Shown piece after piece: positions 21,051-36,000 of a stretch of 64,000 bases of DNA (within the stretch, counting starts at the first letter, position 1; each line of letters starts with the position of its first letter). The notes under the pieces were generated by a model. The model saw only the letters and a list, made by a program, of their open reading frames with translations, was not told the origin of the DNA and did no database searches. Made by a program: the position numbers and the translations under genes. Source of the DNA: Protula sp. h YS-2021 (taxonomy: Eukaryota; Annelida; Polychaeta; Sabellida; Serpulidae); the NCBI GenBank assembly GCA_949752745.1, contig OX457034.1, forward strand, positions 30,113,544-30,177,543. Reading direction: 5' to 3'.

Positions 21051-24000
21051 TAATACGGCATATCCTCGTCTCGGACATTTGTCGTTGTCATGTATCTGCG
21101 CCGTATGTCGAATTATGCTGACACAGTTGACGCCCCACTCTAGCGCTATTACTCTTATATTTATGACTTCCTTAAAATCTAAGCGGTTATTGTTGCAAGA
21201 TCAAAGATTTCAATTTAGTTCGTTCGTTGCATAGACTGCACATCCTATCTTTTATTTTAGTGTTAATGCATGTTTAACTGGCCAGTCGTTAACTGGTCAA
21301 CCGTCAATGATGGATAATGGATTTACAGACATGTCTTGTTATATTTTCCATGTTGATCAAACCAACACAGGTTAAACAAGACCCAAACAGTCTGAGAAAT
21401 CTGATAGATTCACAGCAGGTTATATACAAATAGTGAAAATGGTTAATTTGGTGGATACGTTAAATTTTGAAAGTGGAATATCTTTAAAAGTATTGGTGAT
21501 AGAGAGACGGGGATTTGACGAGGTGATATGGCGAATATGAATTATGTATGATCCAGTAGTGTTTTTAGGCCATTCTGAGCCCTTTAAATTGCACTTTTAC
21601 AAAGGCAAAGTTTTCTACAGGCGAGTGTTAAATGAATGGTTTTAAGAACAGCGAGATAGTTTTTTTATAAATAGATTTGTCTATTTCTTAGTGATTGGAT
21701 GAATGATCAGATCAGTCCTGGAAAAAACTTCACAATAACTATGTAACTGTTTGATATATTTTTTTAAAGTAAACCTTTGTAACCATATACATCCTTCATG
21801 TTACCAGTTACCAATACAAATATATGTAATGTAAGAAGCTACTAAATTTCAACTTACAATTTAGATGTTTTCAGCATTTTATTTACAGTAGACTTTGTAA
21901 ACCTAAATAATTAAAATGTACTTCTATTTCCAGCCGAGTGTGAGATGTGAGAAATAATTCTGGGGTTACGGTATATACCGCCAACAACTGGAAAAATAAA
22001 AATAAATCAAGGGGTAATGTCATTGAATGTGTGATTTGTTTTAAGAACTACAAAAAGATGTATGTATTCCATAGGTAAAAATTGTAATTTATTTCTGCAT
22101 ACAAGCAATATGTATTTGCACCAATTATCAACTCTAAAGAAATCAGGTATTACACATATACCACCGACAAAAATGAAAATCCTGTGACTTTCTCAGTGAA
22201 TTTGTGATATGGTTCAAGAGCTAGAAAGGAATGTATGTATACCTTTAGTAAAATTTGAACTTTATTTCTGGATACAAGCAATCGGTAGCTGCAACAAGTA
22301 TCAACAGAAACAAATCACCAGAAAACATTGATGTAAAAATTCAAAGGTCCAGTACATAATACGGCATATCCTCGTCTCGGACATTTGTCGTTGTCATGTA
22401 TCTGCGCCGTATGTCGAATTATGCTGACACAGTTGACGCCCCACTCTAGCGCTATTACTCTTATATTTATGACTTCCTTAAAATCTAAGCGGTTATTGTT
22501 GCAAGATCAAAGATTTCAATTTAGTTCGTTCGTTGCATAGACTGCACATCCTATCTTTTATTTTAGTGTTAATGCATGTTTAACTGGCCAGTCGTTAACT
22601 GGTCAACCGTCAATGATGGATAATGGATTTACAGACATGTCTTGTTATATTTTCCATGTTGATCAAACCAACACAGGTTAAACAAGACCCAAACAGTCTG
22701 AGAAATCTGATAGATTCACAGCAGGTTATATACAAATAGTGAAAATGGTTAATTTGGTGGATACGTTAAATTTTGAAAGTGGAATATCTTTAAAAGTATT
22801 GGTGATAGAGAGACGGGGATTTGACGAGGTGATATGGCGAATATGAATTATGTATGATCCAGTAGTGTTTTTAGGCCATTCTGAGCCCTTTAAATTGCAC
22901 TTTTACAAAGGCAAAGTTTTCTACAGGCGAGTGTTAAATGAATGGTTTTAAGAACAGCGAGATAGTTTTTTTATAAATAGATTTGTCTATTTCTTAGTGA
23001 TTGGATGAATGATCAGATCAGTCCTGGAAAAAACTTCACAATAACTATGTAACTGTTTGATATATTTTTTTAAAGTAAACCTTTGTAACCATATACATCC
23101 TTCATGTTACCAGTTACCAATACAAATATATGTAATGTAAGAAGCTACTAAATTTCAACTTACAATTTAGATGTTTTCAGCATTTTATTTACAGTAGACT
23201 TTGTAAACCTAAATAATTAAAATGTACTTCTATTTCCAGCCGAGTGTGAGATGTGAGAAATAATTCTGGGGTTACGGTATATACCGCCAACAACTGGAAA
23301 AATAAAAATAAATCAAGGGGTAATGTCATTGAATGTGTGATTTGTTTTAAGAACTACAAAAAGATGTATGTATTCCATAGGTAAAAATTGTAATTTATTT
23401 CTGCATACAAGCAATATGTATTTGCACCAATTATCAACTCTAAAGAAATCAGGTATTACACATATACCACCGACAAAAATGAAAATCCTGTGACTTTCTC
23501 AGTGAATTTGTGATATGGTTCAAGAGCTAGAAAGGAATGTATGTATACCTTTAGTAAAATTTGAACTTTATTTCTGGATACAAGCAATCGGTAGCTGCAA
23601 CAAGTATCAACAGAAACAAATCACCAGAAAACATTGATGTAAAAATTCAAAGGTCCAGTACATAATACGGCATATCCTCGTCTCGGACATTTGTCGTTGT
23701 CATGTATCTGCGCCGTATGTCGAATTATGCTGACACAGTTGACGCCCCACTCTAGCGCTATTACTCTTATATTTATGACTTCCTTAAAATCTAAGCGGTT
23801 ATTGTTGCAAGATCAAAGATTTCAATTTAGTTCGTTCGTTGCATAGACTGCACATCCTATCTTTTATTTTAGTGTTAATGCATGTTTAACTGGCCAGTCG
23901 TTAACTGGTCAACCGTCAATGATGGATAATGGATTTACAGACATGTCTTGTTATATTTTCCATGTTGATCAAACCAACACAGGTTAAACAAGACCCAAAC

Positions 24001-27000
24001 AGTCTGAGAAATCTGATAGATTCACAGCAGGTTATATACAAATAGTGAAAATGGTTAATTTGGTGGATACGTTAAATTTTGAAAGTGGAATATCTTTAAA
24101 AGTATTGGTGATAGAGAGACGGGGATTTGACGAGGTGATATGGCGAATATGAATTATGTATGATCCAGTAGTGTTTTTAGGCCATTCTGAGCCCTTTAAA
24201 TTGCACTTTTACAAAGGCAAAGTTTTCTACAGGCGAGTGTTAAATGAATGGTTTTAAGAACAGCGAGATAGTTTTTTTATAAATAGATTTGTCTATTTCT
24301 TAGTGATTGGATGAATGATCAGATCAGTCCTGGAAAAAACTTCACAATAACTATGTAACTGTTTGATATATTTTTTTAAAGTAAACCTTTGTAACCATAT
24401 ACATCCTTCATGTTACCAGTTACCAATACAAATATATGTAATGTAAGAAGCTACTAAATTTCAACTTACAATTTAGATGTTTTCAGCATTTTATTTACAG
24501 TAGACTTTGTAAACCTAAATAATTAAAATGTACTTCTATTTCCAGCCGAGTGTGAGATGTGAGAAATAATTCTGGGGTTACGGTATATACCGCCAACAAC
24601 TGGAAAAATAAAAATAAATCAAGGGGTAATGTCATTGAATGTGTGATTTGTTTTAAGAACTACAAAAAGATGTATGTATTCCATAGGTAAAAATTGTAAT
24701 TTATTTCTGCATACAAGCAATATGTATTTGCACCAATTATCAACTCTAAAGAAATCAGGTATTACACATATACCACCGACAAAAATGAAAATCCTGTGAC
24801 TTTCTCAGTGAATTTGTGATATGGTTCAAGAGCTAGAAAGGAATGTATGTATACCTTTAGTAAAATTTGAACTTTATTTCTGGATACAAGCAATCGGTAG
24901 CTGCAACAAGTATCAACAGAAACAAATCACCAGAAAACATTGATGTAAAAATTCAAAGGTCCAGTACATAATACGGCATATCCTCGTCTCGGACATTTGT
25001 CGTTGTCATGTATCTGCGCCGTATGTCGAATTATGCTGACACAGTTGACGCCCCACTCTAGCGCTATTACTCTTATATTTATGACTTCCTTAAAATCTAA
25101 GCGGTTATTGTTGCAAGATCAAAGATTTCAATTTAGTTCGTTCGTTGCATAGACTGCACATCCTATCTTTTATTTTAGTGTTAATGCATGTTTAACTGGC
25201 CAGTCGTTAACTGGTCAACCGTCAATGATGGATAATGGATTTACAGACATGTCTTGTTATATTTTCCATGTTGATCAAACCAACACAGGTTAAACAAGAC
25301 CCAAACAGTCTGAGAAATCTGATAGATTCACAGCAGGTTATATACAAATAGTGAAAATGGTTAATTTGGTGGATACGTTAAATTTTGAAAGTGGAATATC
25401 TTTAAAAGTATTGGTGATAGAGAGACGGGGATTTGACGAGGTGATATGGCGAATATGAATTATGTATGATCCAGTAGTGTTTTTAGGCCATTCTGAGCCC
25501 TTTAAATTGCACTTTTACAAAGGCAAAGTTTTCTACAGGCGAGTGTTAAATGAATGGTTTTAAGAACAGCGAGATAGTTTTTTTATAAATAGATTTGTCT
25601 ATTTCTTAGTGATTGGATGAATGATCAGATCAGTCCTGGAAAAAACTTCACAATAACTATGTAACTGTTTGATATATTTTTTTAAAGTAAACCTTTGTAA
25701 CCATATACATCCTTCATGTTACCAGTTACCAATACAAATATATGTAATGTAAGAAGCTACTAAATTTCAACTTACAATTTAGATGTTTTCAGCATTTTAT
25801 TTACAGTAGACTTTGTAAACCTAAATAATTAAAATGTACTTCTATTTCCAGCCGAGTGTGAGATGTGAGAAATAATTCTGGGGTTACGGTATATACCGCC
25901 AACAACTGGAAAAATAAAAATAAATCAAGGGGTAATGTCATTGAATGTGTGATTTGTTTTAAGAACTACAAAAAGATGTATGTATTCCATAGGTAAAAAT
26001 TGTAATTTATTTCTGCATACAAGCAATATGTATTTGCACCAATTATCAACTCTAAAGAAATCAGGTATTACACATATACCACCGACAAAAATGAAAATCC
26101 TGTGACTTTCTCAGTGAATTTGTGATATGGTTCAAGAGCTAGAAAGGAATGTATGTATACCTTTAGTAAAATTTGAACTTTATTTCTGGATACAAGCAAT
26201 CGGTAGCTGCAACAAGTATCAACAGAAACAAATCACCAGAAAACATTGATGTAAAAATTCAAAGGTCCAGTACATAATACGGCATATCCTCGTCTCGGAC
26301 ATTTGTCGTTGTCATGTATCTGCGCCGTATGTCGAATTATGCTGACACAGTTGACGCCCCACTCTAGCGCTATTACTCTTATATTTATGACTTCCTTAAA
26401 ATCTAAGCGGTTATTGTTGCAAGATCAAAGATTTCAATTTAGTTCGTTCGTTGCATAGACTGCACATCCTATCTTTTATTTTAGTGTTAATGCATGTTTA
26501 ACTGGCCAGTCGTTAACTGGTCAACCGTCAATGATGGATAATGGATTTACAGACATGTCTTGTTATATTTTCCATGTTGATCAAACCAACACAGGTTAAA
26601 CAAGACCCAAACAGTCTGAGAAATCTGATAGATTCACAGCAGGTTATATACAAATAGTGAAAATGGTTAATTTGGTGGATACGTTAAATTTTGAAAGTGG
26701 AATATCTTTAAAAGTATTGGTGATAGAGAGACGGGGATTTGACGAGGTGATATGGCGAATATGAATTATGTATGATCCAGTAGTGTTTTTAGGCCATTCT
26801 GAGCCCTTTAAATTGCACTTTTACAAAGGCAAAGTTTTCTACAGGCGAGTGTTAAATGAATGGTTTTAAGAACAGCGAGATAGTTTTTTTATAAATAGAT
26901 TTGTCTATTTCTTAGTGATTGGATGAATGATCAGATCAGTCCTGGAAAAAACTTCACAATAACTATGTAACTGTTTGATATATTTTTTTAAAGTAAAACT

Positions 27001-30000
27001 TTGTAACCATATACATCCTTCATGTTACCAGTTACCAATACAAATATATGTAATGTAAGAAGCTACTAAATTTCAACTTACAATTTAGATGTTTTCAGCA
27101 TTTTATTTACAGTAGACTTTGTAAACCTAAATAATTAAAATGTACTTCTATTTCCAGCCGAGTGTGAGATGTGAGAAATAATTCTGGGGTTACGGTATAT
27201 ACCGCCAACAACTGGAAAAATAAAAATAAATCAAGGGGTAATGTCATTGAATGTGTGATTTGTTTTAAGAACTACAAAAAGATGTATGTATTCCATAGGT
27301 AAAAATTGTAATTTATTTCTGCATACAAGCAATATGTATTTGCACCAATTATCAACTCTAAAGAAATCAGGTATTACACATATACCACCGACAAAAATGA
27401 AAATCCTGTGACTTTCTCAGTGAATTTGTGATATGGTTCAAGAGCTAGAAAGGAATGTATGTATACCTTTAGTAAAATTTGAACTTTATTTCTGGATACA
27501 AGCAATCGGTAGCTGCAACAAGTATCAACAGAAACAAATCACCAGAAAACATTGATGTAAAAATTCAAAGGTCCAGTACATAATACGGCATATCCTCGTC
27601 TCGGACATTTGTCGTTGTCATGTATCTGCGCCGTATGTCGAATTATGCTGACACAGTTGACGCCCCACTCTAGCGCTATTACTCTTATATTTATGACTTC
27701 CTTAAAATCTAAGCGGTTATTGTTGCAAGATCAAAGATTTCAATTTAGTTCGTTCGTTGCATAGACTGCACATCCTATCTTTTATTTTAGTGTTAATGCA
27801 TGTTTAACTGGCCAGTCGTTAACTGGTCAACCGTCAATGATGGATAATGGATTTACAGACATGTCTTGTTATATTTTCCATGTTGATCAAACCAACACAG
27901 GTTAAACAAGACCCAAACAGTCTGAGAAATCTGATAGATTCACAGCAGGTTATATACAAATAGTGAAAATGGTTAATTTGGTGGATACGTTAAATTTTGA
28001 AAGTGGAATATCTTTAAAAGTATTGGTGATAGAGAGACGGGGATTTGACGAGGTGATATGGCGAATATGAATTATGTATGATCCAGTAGTGTTTTTAGGC
28101 CATTCTGAGCCCTTTAAATTGCACTTTTACAAAGGCAAAGTTTTCTACAGGCGAGTGTTAAATGAATGGTTTTAAGAACAGCGAGATAGTTTTTTTATAA
28201 ATAGATTTGTCTATTTCTTAGTGATTGGATGAATGATCAGATCAGTCCTGGAAAAAACTTCACAATAACTATGTAACTGTTTGATATATTTTTTTAAAGT
28301 AAACCTTTGTAACCATATACATCCTTCATGTTACCAGTTACCAATACAAATATATGTAATGTAAGAAGCTACTAAATTTCAACTTACAATTTAGATGTTT
28401 TCAGCATTTTATTTACAGTAGACTTTGTAAACCTAAATAATTAAAATGTACTTCTATTTCCAGCCGAGTGTGAGATGTGAGAAATAATTCTGGGGTTACG
28501 GTATATACCGCCAACAACTGGAAAAATAAAAATAAATCAAGGGGTAATGTCATTGAATGTGTGATTTGTTTTAAGAACTACAAAAAGATGTATGTATTCC
28601 ATAGGTAAAAATTGTAATTTATTTCTGCATACAAGCAATATGTATTTGCACCAATTATCAACTCTAAAGAAATCAGGTATTACACATATACCACCGACAA
28701 AAATGAAAATCCTGTGACTTTCTCAGTGAATTTGTGATATGGTTCAAGAGCTAGAAAGGAATGTATGTATACCTTTAGTAAAATTTGAACTTTATTTCTG
28801 GATACAAGCAATCGGTAGCTGCAACAAGTATCAACAGAAACAAATCACCAGAAAACATTGATGTAAAAATTCAAAGGTCCAGTACATAATACGGCATATC
28901 CTCGTCTCGGACATTTGTCGTTGTCATGTATCTGCGCCGTATGTCGAATTATGCTGACACAGTTGACGCCCCACTCTAGCGCTATTACTCTTATATTTAT
29001 GACTTCCTTAAAATCTAAGCGGTTATTGTTGCAAGATCAAAGATTTCAATTTAGTTCGTTCGTTGCATAGACTGCACATCCTATCTTTTATTTTAGTGTT
29101 AATGCATGTTTAACTGGCCAGTCGTTAACTGGTCAACCGTCAATGATGGATAATGGATTTACAGACATGTCTTGTTATATTTTCCATGTTGATCAAACCA
29201 ACACAGGTTAAACAAGACCCAAACAGTCTGAGAAATCTGATAGATTCACAGCAGGTTATATACAAATAGTGAAAATGGTTAATTTGGTGGATACGTTAAA
29301 TTTTGAAAGTGGAATATCTTTAAAAGTATTGGTGATAGAGAGACGGGGATTTGACGAGGTGATATGGCGAATATGAATTATGTATGATCCAGTAGTGTTT
29401 TTAGGCCATTCTGAGCCCTTTAAATTGCACTTTTACAAAGGCAAAGTTTTCTACAGGCGAGTGTTAAATGAATGGTTTTAAGAACAGCGAGATAGTTTTT
29501 TTATAAATAGATTTGTCTATTTCTTAGTGATTGGATGAATGATCAGATCAGTCCTGGAAAAAACTTCACAATAACTATGTAACTGTTTGATATATTTTTT
29601 TAAAGTAAACCTTTGTAACCATATACATCCTTCATGTTACCAGTTACCAATACAAATATATGTAATGTAAGAAGCTACTAAATTTCAACTTACAATTTAG
29701 ATGTTTTCAGCATTTTATTTACAGTAGACTTTGTAAACCTAAATAATTAAAATGTACTTCTATTTCCAGCCGAGTGTGAGATGTGAGAAATAATTCTGGG
29801 GTTACGGTATATACCGCCAACAACTGGAAAAATAAAAATAAATCAAGGGGTAATGTCATTGAATGTGTGATTTGTTTTAAGAACTACAAAAAGATGTATG
29901 TATTCCATAGGTAAAAATTGTAATTTATTTCTGCATACAAGCAATATGTATTTGCACCAATTATCAACTCTAAAGAAATCAGGTATTACACATATACCAC

Positions 30001-33000
30001 CGACAAAAATGAAAATCCTGTGACTTTCTCAGTGAATTTGTGATATGGTTCAAGAGCTAGAAAGGAATGTATGTATACCTTTAGTAAAATTTGAACTTTA
30101 TTTCTGGATACAAGCAATCGGTAGCTGCAACAAGTATCAACAGAAACAAATCACCAGAAAACATTGATGTAAAAATTCAAAGGTCCAGTACATAATACGG
30201 CATATCCTCGTCTCGGACATTTGTCGTTGTCATGTATCTGCGCCGTATGTCGAATTATGCTGACACAGTTGACGCCCCACTCTAGCGCTATTACTCTTAT
30301 ATTTATGACTTCCTTAAAATCTAAGCGGTTATTGTTGCAAGATCAAAGATTTCAATTTAGTTCGTTCGTTGCATAGACTGCACATCCTATCTTTTATTTT
30401 AGTGTTAATGCATGTTTAACTGGCCAGTCGTTAACTGGTCAACCGTCAATGATGGATAATGGATTTACAGACATGTCTTGTTATATTTTCCATGTTGATC
30501 AAACCAACACAGGTTAAACAAGACCCAAACAGTCTGAGAAATCTGATAGATTCACAGCAGGTTATATACAAATAGTGAAAATGGTTAATTTGGTGGATAC
30601 GTTAAATTTTGAAAGTGGAATATCTTTAAAAGTATTGGTGATAGAGAGACGGGGATTTGACGAGGTGATATGGCGAATATGAATTATGTATGATCCAGTA
30701 GTGTTTTTAGGCCATTCTGAGCCCTTTAAATTGCACTTTTACAAAGGCAAAGTTTTCTACAGGCGAGTGTTAAATGAATGGTTTTAAGAACAGCGAGATA
30801 GTTTTTTTATAAATAGATTTGTCTATTTCTTAGTGATTGGATGAATGATCAGATCAGTCCTGGAAAAAACTTCACAATAACTATGTAACTGTTTGATATA
30901 TTTTTTTAAAGTAAACCTTTGTAACCATATACATCCTTCATGTTACCAGTTACCAATACAAATATATGTAATGTAAGAAGCTACTAAATTTCAACTTACA
31001 ATTTAGATGTTTTCAGCATTTTATTTACAGTAGACTTTGTAAACCTAAATAATTAAAATGTACTTCTATTTCCAGCCGAGTGTGAGATGTGAGAAATAAT
31101 TCTGGGGTTACGGTATATACCGCCAACAACTGGAAAAATAAAAATAAATCAAGGGGTAATGTCATTGAATGTGTGATTTGTTTTAAGAACTACAAAAAGA
31201 TGTATGTATTCCATAGGTAAAAATTGTAATTTATTTCTGCATACAAGCAATATGTATTTGCACCAATTATCAACTCTAAAGAAATCAGGTATTACACATA
31301 TACCACCGACAAAAATGAAAATCCTGTGACTTTCTCAGTGAATTTGTGATATGGTTCAAGAGCTAGAAAGGAATGTATGTATACCTTTAGTAAAATTTGA
31401 ACTTTATTTCTGGATACAAGCAATCGGTAGCTGCAACAAGTATCAACAGAAACAAATCACCAGAAAACATTGATGTAAAAATTCAAAGGTCCAGTACATA
31501 ATACGGCATATCCTCGTCTCGGACATTTGTCGTTGTCATGTATCTGCGCCGTATGTCGAATTATGCTGACACAGTTGACGCCCCACTCTAGCGCTATTAC
31601 TCTTATATTTATGACTTCCTTAAAATCTAAGCGGTTATTGTTGCAAGATCAAAGATTTCAATTTAGTTCGTTCGTTGCATAGACTGCACATCCTATCTTT
31701 TATTTTAGTGTTAATGCATGTTTAACTGGCCAGTCGTTAACTGGTCAACCGTCAATGATGGATAATGGATTTACAGACATGTCTTGTTATATTTTCCATG
31801 TTGATCAAACCAACACAGGTTAAACAAGACCCAAACAGTCTGAGAAATCTGATAGATTCACAGCAGGTTATATACAAATAGTGAAAATGGTTAATTTGGT
31901 GGATAGGTTAAATTTTGAAAGTGGAATATCTTTAAAAGTATTGGTGATAGAGAGACGGGGATTTGACGAGGTGATATGGCGAATATGAATTATGTATGAT
32001 CCAGTAGTGTTTTTAGGCCATTCTGAGCCCTTTAAATTGCACTTTTACAAAGGCAAAGTTTTCTACAGGCGAGTGTTAAATGAATGGTTTTAAGAACAGC
32101 GAGATAGTTTTTTTATAAATAGATTTGTCTATTTCTTAGTGATTGGATGAATGATCAGATCAGTCCTGGAAAAAACTTCACAATAACTATGTAACTGTTT
32201 GATATATTTTTTTAAAGTAAACCTTTGTAACCATATACATCCTTCATGTTACCAGTTACCAATACAAATATATGTAATGTAAGAAGCTACTAAATTTCAA
32301 CTTACAATTTAGATGTTTTCAGCATTTTATTTACAGTAGACTTTGTAAACCTAAATAATTAAAATGTACTTCTATTTCCAGCCGAGTGTGAGATGTGAGA
32401 AATAATTCTGGGGTTACGGTATATACCGCCAACAACTGGAAAAATAAAAATAAATCAAGGGGTAATGTCATTGAATGTGTGATTTGTTTTAAGAACTACA
32501 AAAAGATGTATGTATTCCATAGGTAAAAATTGTAATTTATTTCTGCATACAAACAATATGTATTTGCACCAATTATCAACTCTAAAGAAATCAGGTATTA
32601 CACATATACCACCGACAAAAATGAAAATCCTGTGACTTTCTCAGTGAATTTGTGATATGGTTCAAGAGCTAGAAAGGAATGTATGTATACCTTTAGTAAA
32701 ATTTGAACTTTATTTCTGGATACAAGCAATCGGTAGCTGCAACAAGTATCAACAGAAACAAATCACCAGAAAACATTGATGTAAAAATTCAAAGGTCCAG
32801 TACATAATACGGCATATCCTCGTCTCGGACATTTGTCGTTGTCATGTATCTGCGCCGTATGTCGAATTATGCTGACACAGTTGACGCCCCACTCTAGCGC
32901 TATTACTCTTATATTTATGACTTCCTTAAAATCTAAGCGGTTATTGTTGCAAGATCAAAGATTTCAATTTAGTTCGTTCGTTGCATAGACTGCACATCCT

Positions 33001-36000
33001 AGCTTTTATTTTAGTGTTAATGCATGTTTAACTGGCCAGTCGTTAACTGGTCAACCGTCAATGATGGATAATGGATTTACAGACATGTCTTGTTATATTT
33101 TCCATGTTGATCAAACCAACACAGGTTAAACAAGACCCAAACAGTCTGAGAAATCTGATAGATTCACAGCAGGTTATATACAAATAGTGAAAATGGTTAA
33201 TTTGGTGGATACGTTAAATTTTGAAAGTGGAATATCTTTAAAAGTATTGGTGATAGAGAGACGGGGATTTGACGAGGTGATATGGCGAATATGAATTATG
33301 TATGATCCAGTAGTGTTTTTAGGCCATTCTGAGCCCTTTAAATTGCACTTTTACAAAGGCAAAGTTTTCTACAGGCGAGTGTTAAATGAATGGTTTTAAG
33401 AACAGCGAGATAGTTTTTTTATAAATAGATTTGTCTATTTCTTAGTGATTGGATGAATGATCAGATCAGTCCTGGAAAAAACTTCACAATAACTATGTAA
33501 CTGTTTGATATATTTTTTTAAAGTAAACCTTTGTAACCATATACATCCTTCATGTTACCAGTTACCAATACAAATATATGTAATGTAAGAAGCTACTAAA
33601 TTTCAACTTACAATTTAGATGTTTTCAGCATTTTATTTACAGTAGACTTTGTAAACCTAAATAATTAAAATGTACTTCTATTTCCAGCCGAGTGTGAGAT
33701 GTGAGAAATAATTCTGGGGTTACGGTATATACCGCCAACAACTGGAAAAATAAAAATAAATCAAGGGGTAATGTCATTGAATGTGTGATTTGTTTTAAGA
33801 ACTACAAAAAGATGTATGTATTCCATAGGTAAAAATTGTAATTTATTTCTGCATACAAACAATATGTATTTGCACCAATTATCAACTCTAAAGAAATCAG
33901 GTATTACACATATACCACCGACAAAACTGAAAATCCTGTGACTTTCTCAGTGAATTTGTGATATGGTTCAAGAGCTAGAAAGGAATGTATGTATACCTTT
34001 AGTAAAATTTGAACTTTATTTCTGGATACAAGCAATCGGTAGCTGCAACAAGTATCAACAGAAACAAATCACCAGAAAACATTGATGTAAAAATTCAAAG
34101 GTCCAGTACATAATACGGCATATCCTCGTCTCGGACATTTGTCGTTGTCATGTATCTGCGCCGTATGTCGAATTATGCTGACACAGTTGACGCCCCACTC
34201 TAGCGCTATTACTCTTATATTTATGACTTCCTTAAAATCTAAGCGGTTATTGTTGCAAGATCAAAGATTTCAATTTAGTTCGTTCGTTGCATAGACTGCA
34301 CATCCTAGCTTTTATTTTAGTGTTAATGCATGTTTAACTGGCCAGTCGTTAACTGGTCAACCGTCAATGATGGATAATGGATTTACAGACATGTCTTGTT
34401 ATATTTTCCATGTTGATCAAACCAACACAGGTTAAACAAGACCCAAACAGTCTGAGAAATCTGATAGATTCACAGCAGGTTATATACAAATAGTGAAAAT
34501 GGTTAATTTGGTGGATACGTTAAATTTTGAAAGTGGAATATCTTTAAAAGTATTGGTGATAGAGAGACGGGGATTTGACGAGGTGATATGGCGAATATGA
34601 ATTATGTATGATCCAGTAGTGTTTTTAGGCCATTCTGAGCCCTTTAAATTGCACTTTTACAAAGGCAAAGTTTTCTACAGGCGAGTGTTAAATGAATGGT
34701 TTTAAGAACAGCGAGATAGTTTTTTTATAAATAGATTTGTCTATTTCTTAGTGATTGGATGAATGATCAGATCAGTCCTGGAAAAAACTTCACAATAACT
34801 ATGTAACTGTTTGATATATTTTTTTAAAGTAAACCTTTGTAACCATATACATCCTTCATGTTACCAGTTACCAATACAAATATATGTAATGTAAGAAGCT
34901 ACTAAATTTCAACTTACAATTTAGATGTTTTCAGCATTTTATTTACAGTAGACTTTGTAAACCTAAATAATTAAAATGTACTTCTATTTCCAGCCGAGTG
35001 TGAGATGTGAGAAATAATTCTGGGGTTACGGTATATACCGCCAACAACTGGAAAAATAAAAATAAATCAAGGGGTAATGTCATTGAATGTGTGATTTGTT
35101 TTAAGAACTACAAAAAGATGTATGTATTCCATAGGTAAAAATTGTAATTTATTTCTGCATACAAACAATATGTATTTGCACCAATTATCAACTCTAAAGA
35201 AATCAGGTATTACACATATACCACCGACAAAAATGAAAATCCTGTGACTTTCTCAGTGAATTTGTGATATGGTTCAAGAGCTAGAAAGGAATGTATGTAT
35301 ACCTTTAGTAAAATTTGAACTTTATTTCTGGATACAAGCAATCGGTAGCTGCAACAAGTATCAACAGAAACAAATCACCAGAAAACATTGATGTAAAAAT
35401 TCAAAGGTCCAGTACATAATACGGCATATCCTCGTCTCGGACATTTGTCGTTGTCATGTATCTGCGCCGTATGTCGAATTATGCTGACACAGTTGACGCC
35501 CCACTCTAGCGCTATTACTCTTATATTTATGACTTCCTTAAAATCTAAGCGGTTATTGTTGCAAGATCAAAGATTTCAATTTAGTTCGTTCGTTGCATAG
35601 ACTGCACATCCTATCTTTTATTTTAGTGTTAATGCATGTTTAACTGGCCAGTCGTTAACTGGTCAACCGTCAATGATGGATAATGGATTTACAGACATGT
35701 CTTGTTATATTTTCCATGTTGATCAAACCAACACAGGTTAAACAAGACCCAAACAGTCTGAGAAATCTGATAGATTCACAGCAGGTTATATACAAATAGT
35801 GAAAATGGTTAATTTGGTGGATAGGTTAAATTTTGAAAGTGGAATATCTTTAAAAGTATTGGTGATAGAGAGACGGGGATTTGACGAGGTGATATGGCGA
35901 ATATGAATTATGTATGATCCAGTAGTGTTTTTAGGCCATTCTGAGCCCTTTAAATTGCACTTTTACAAAGGCAAAGTTTTCTACAGGCGAGTGTTAAATG

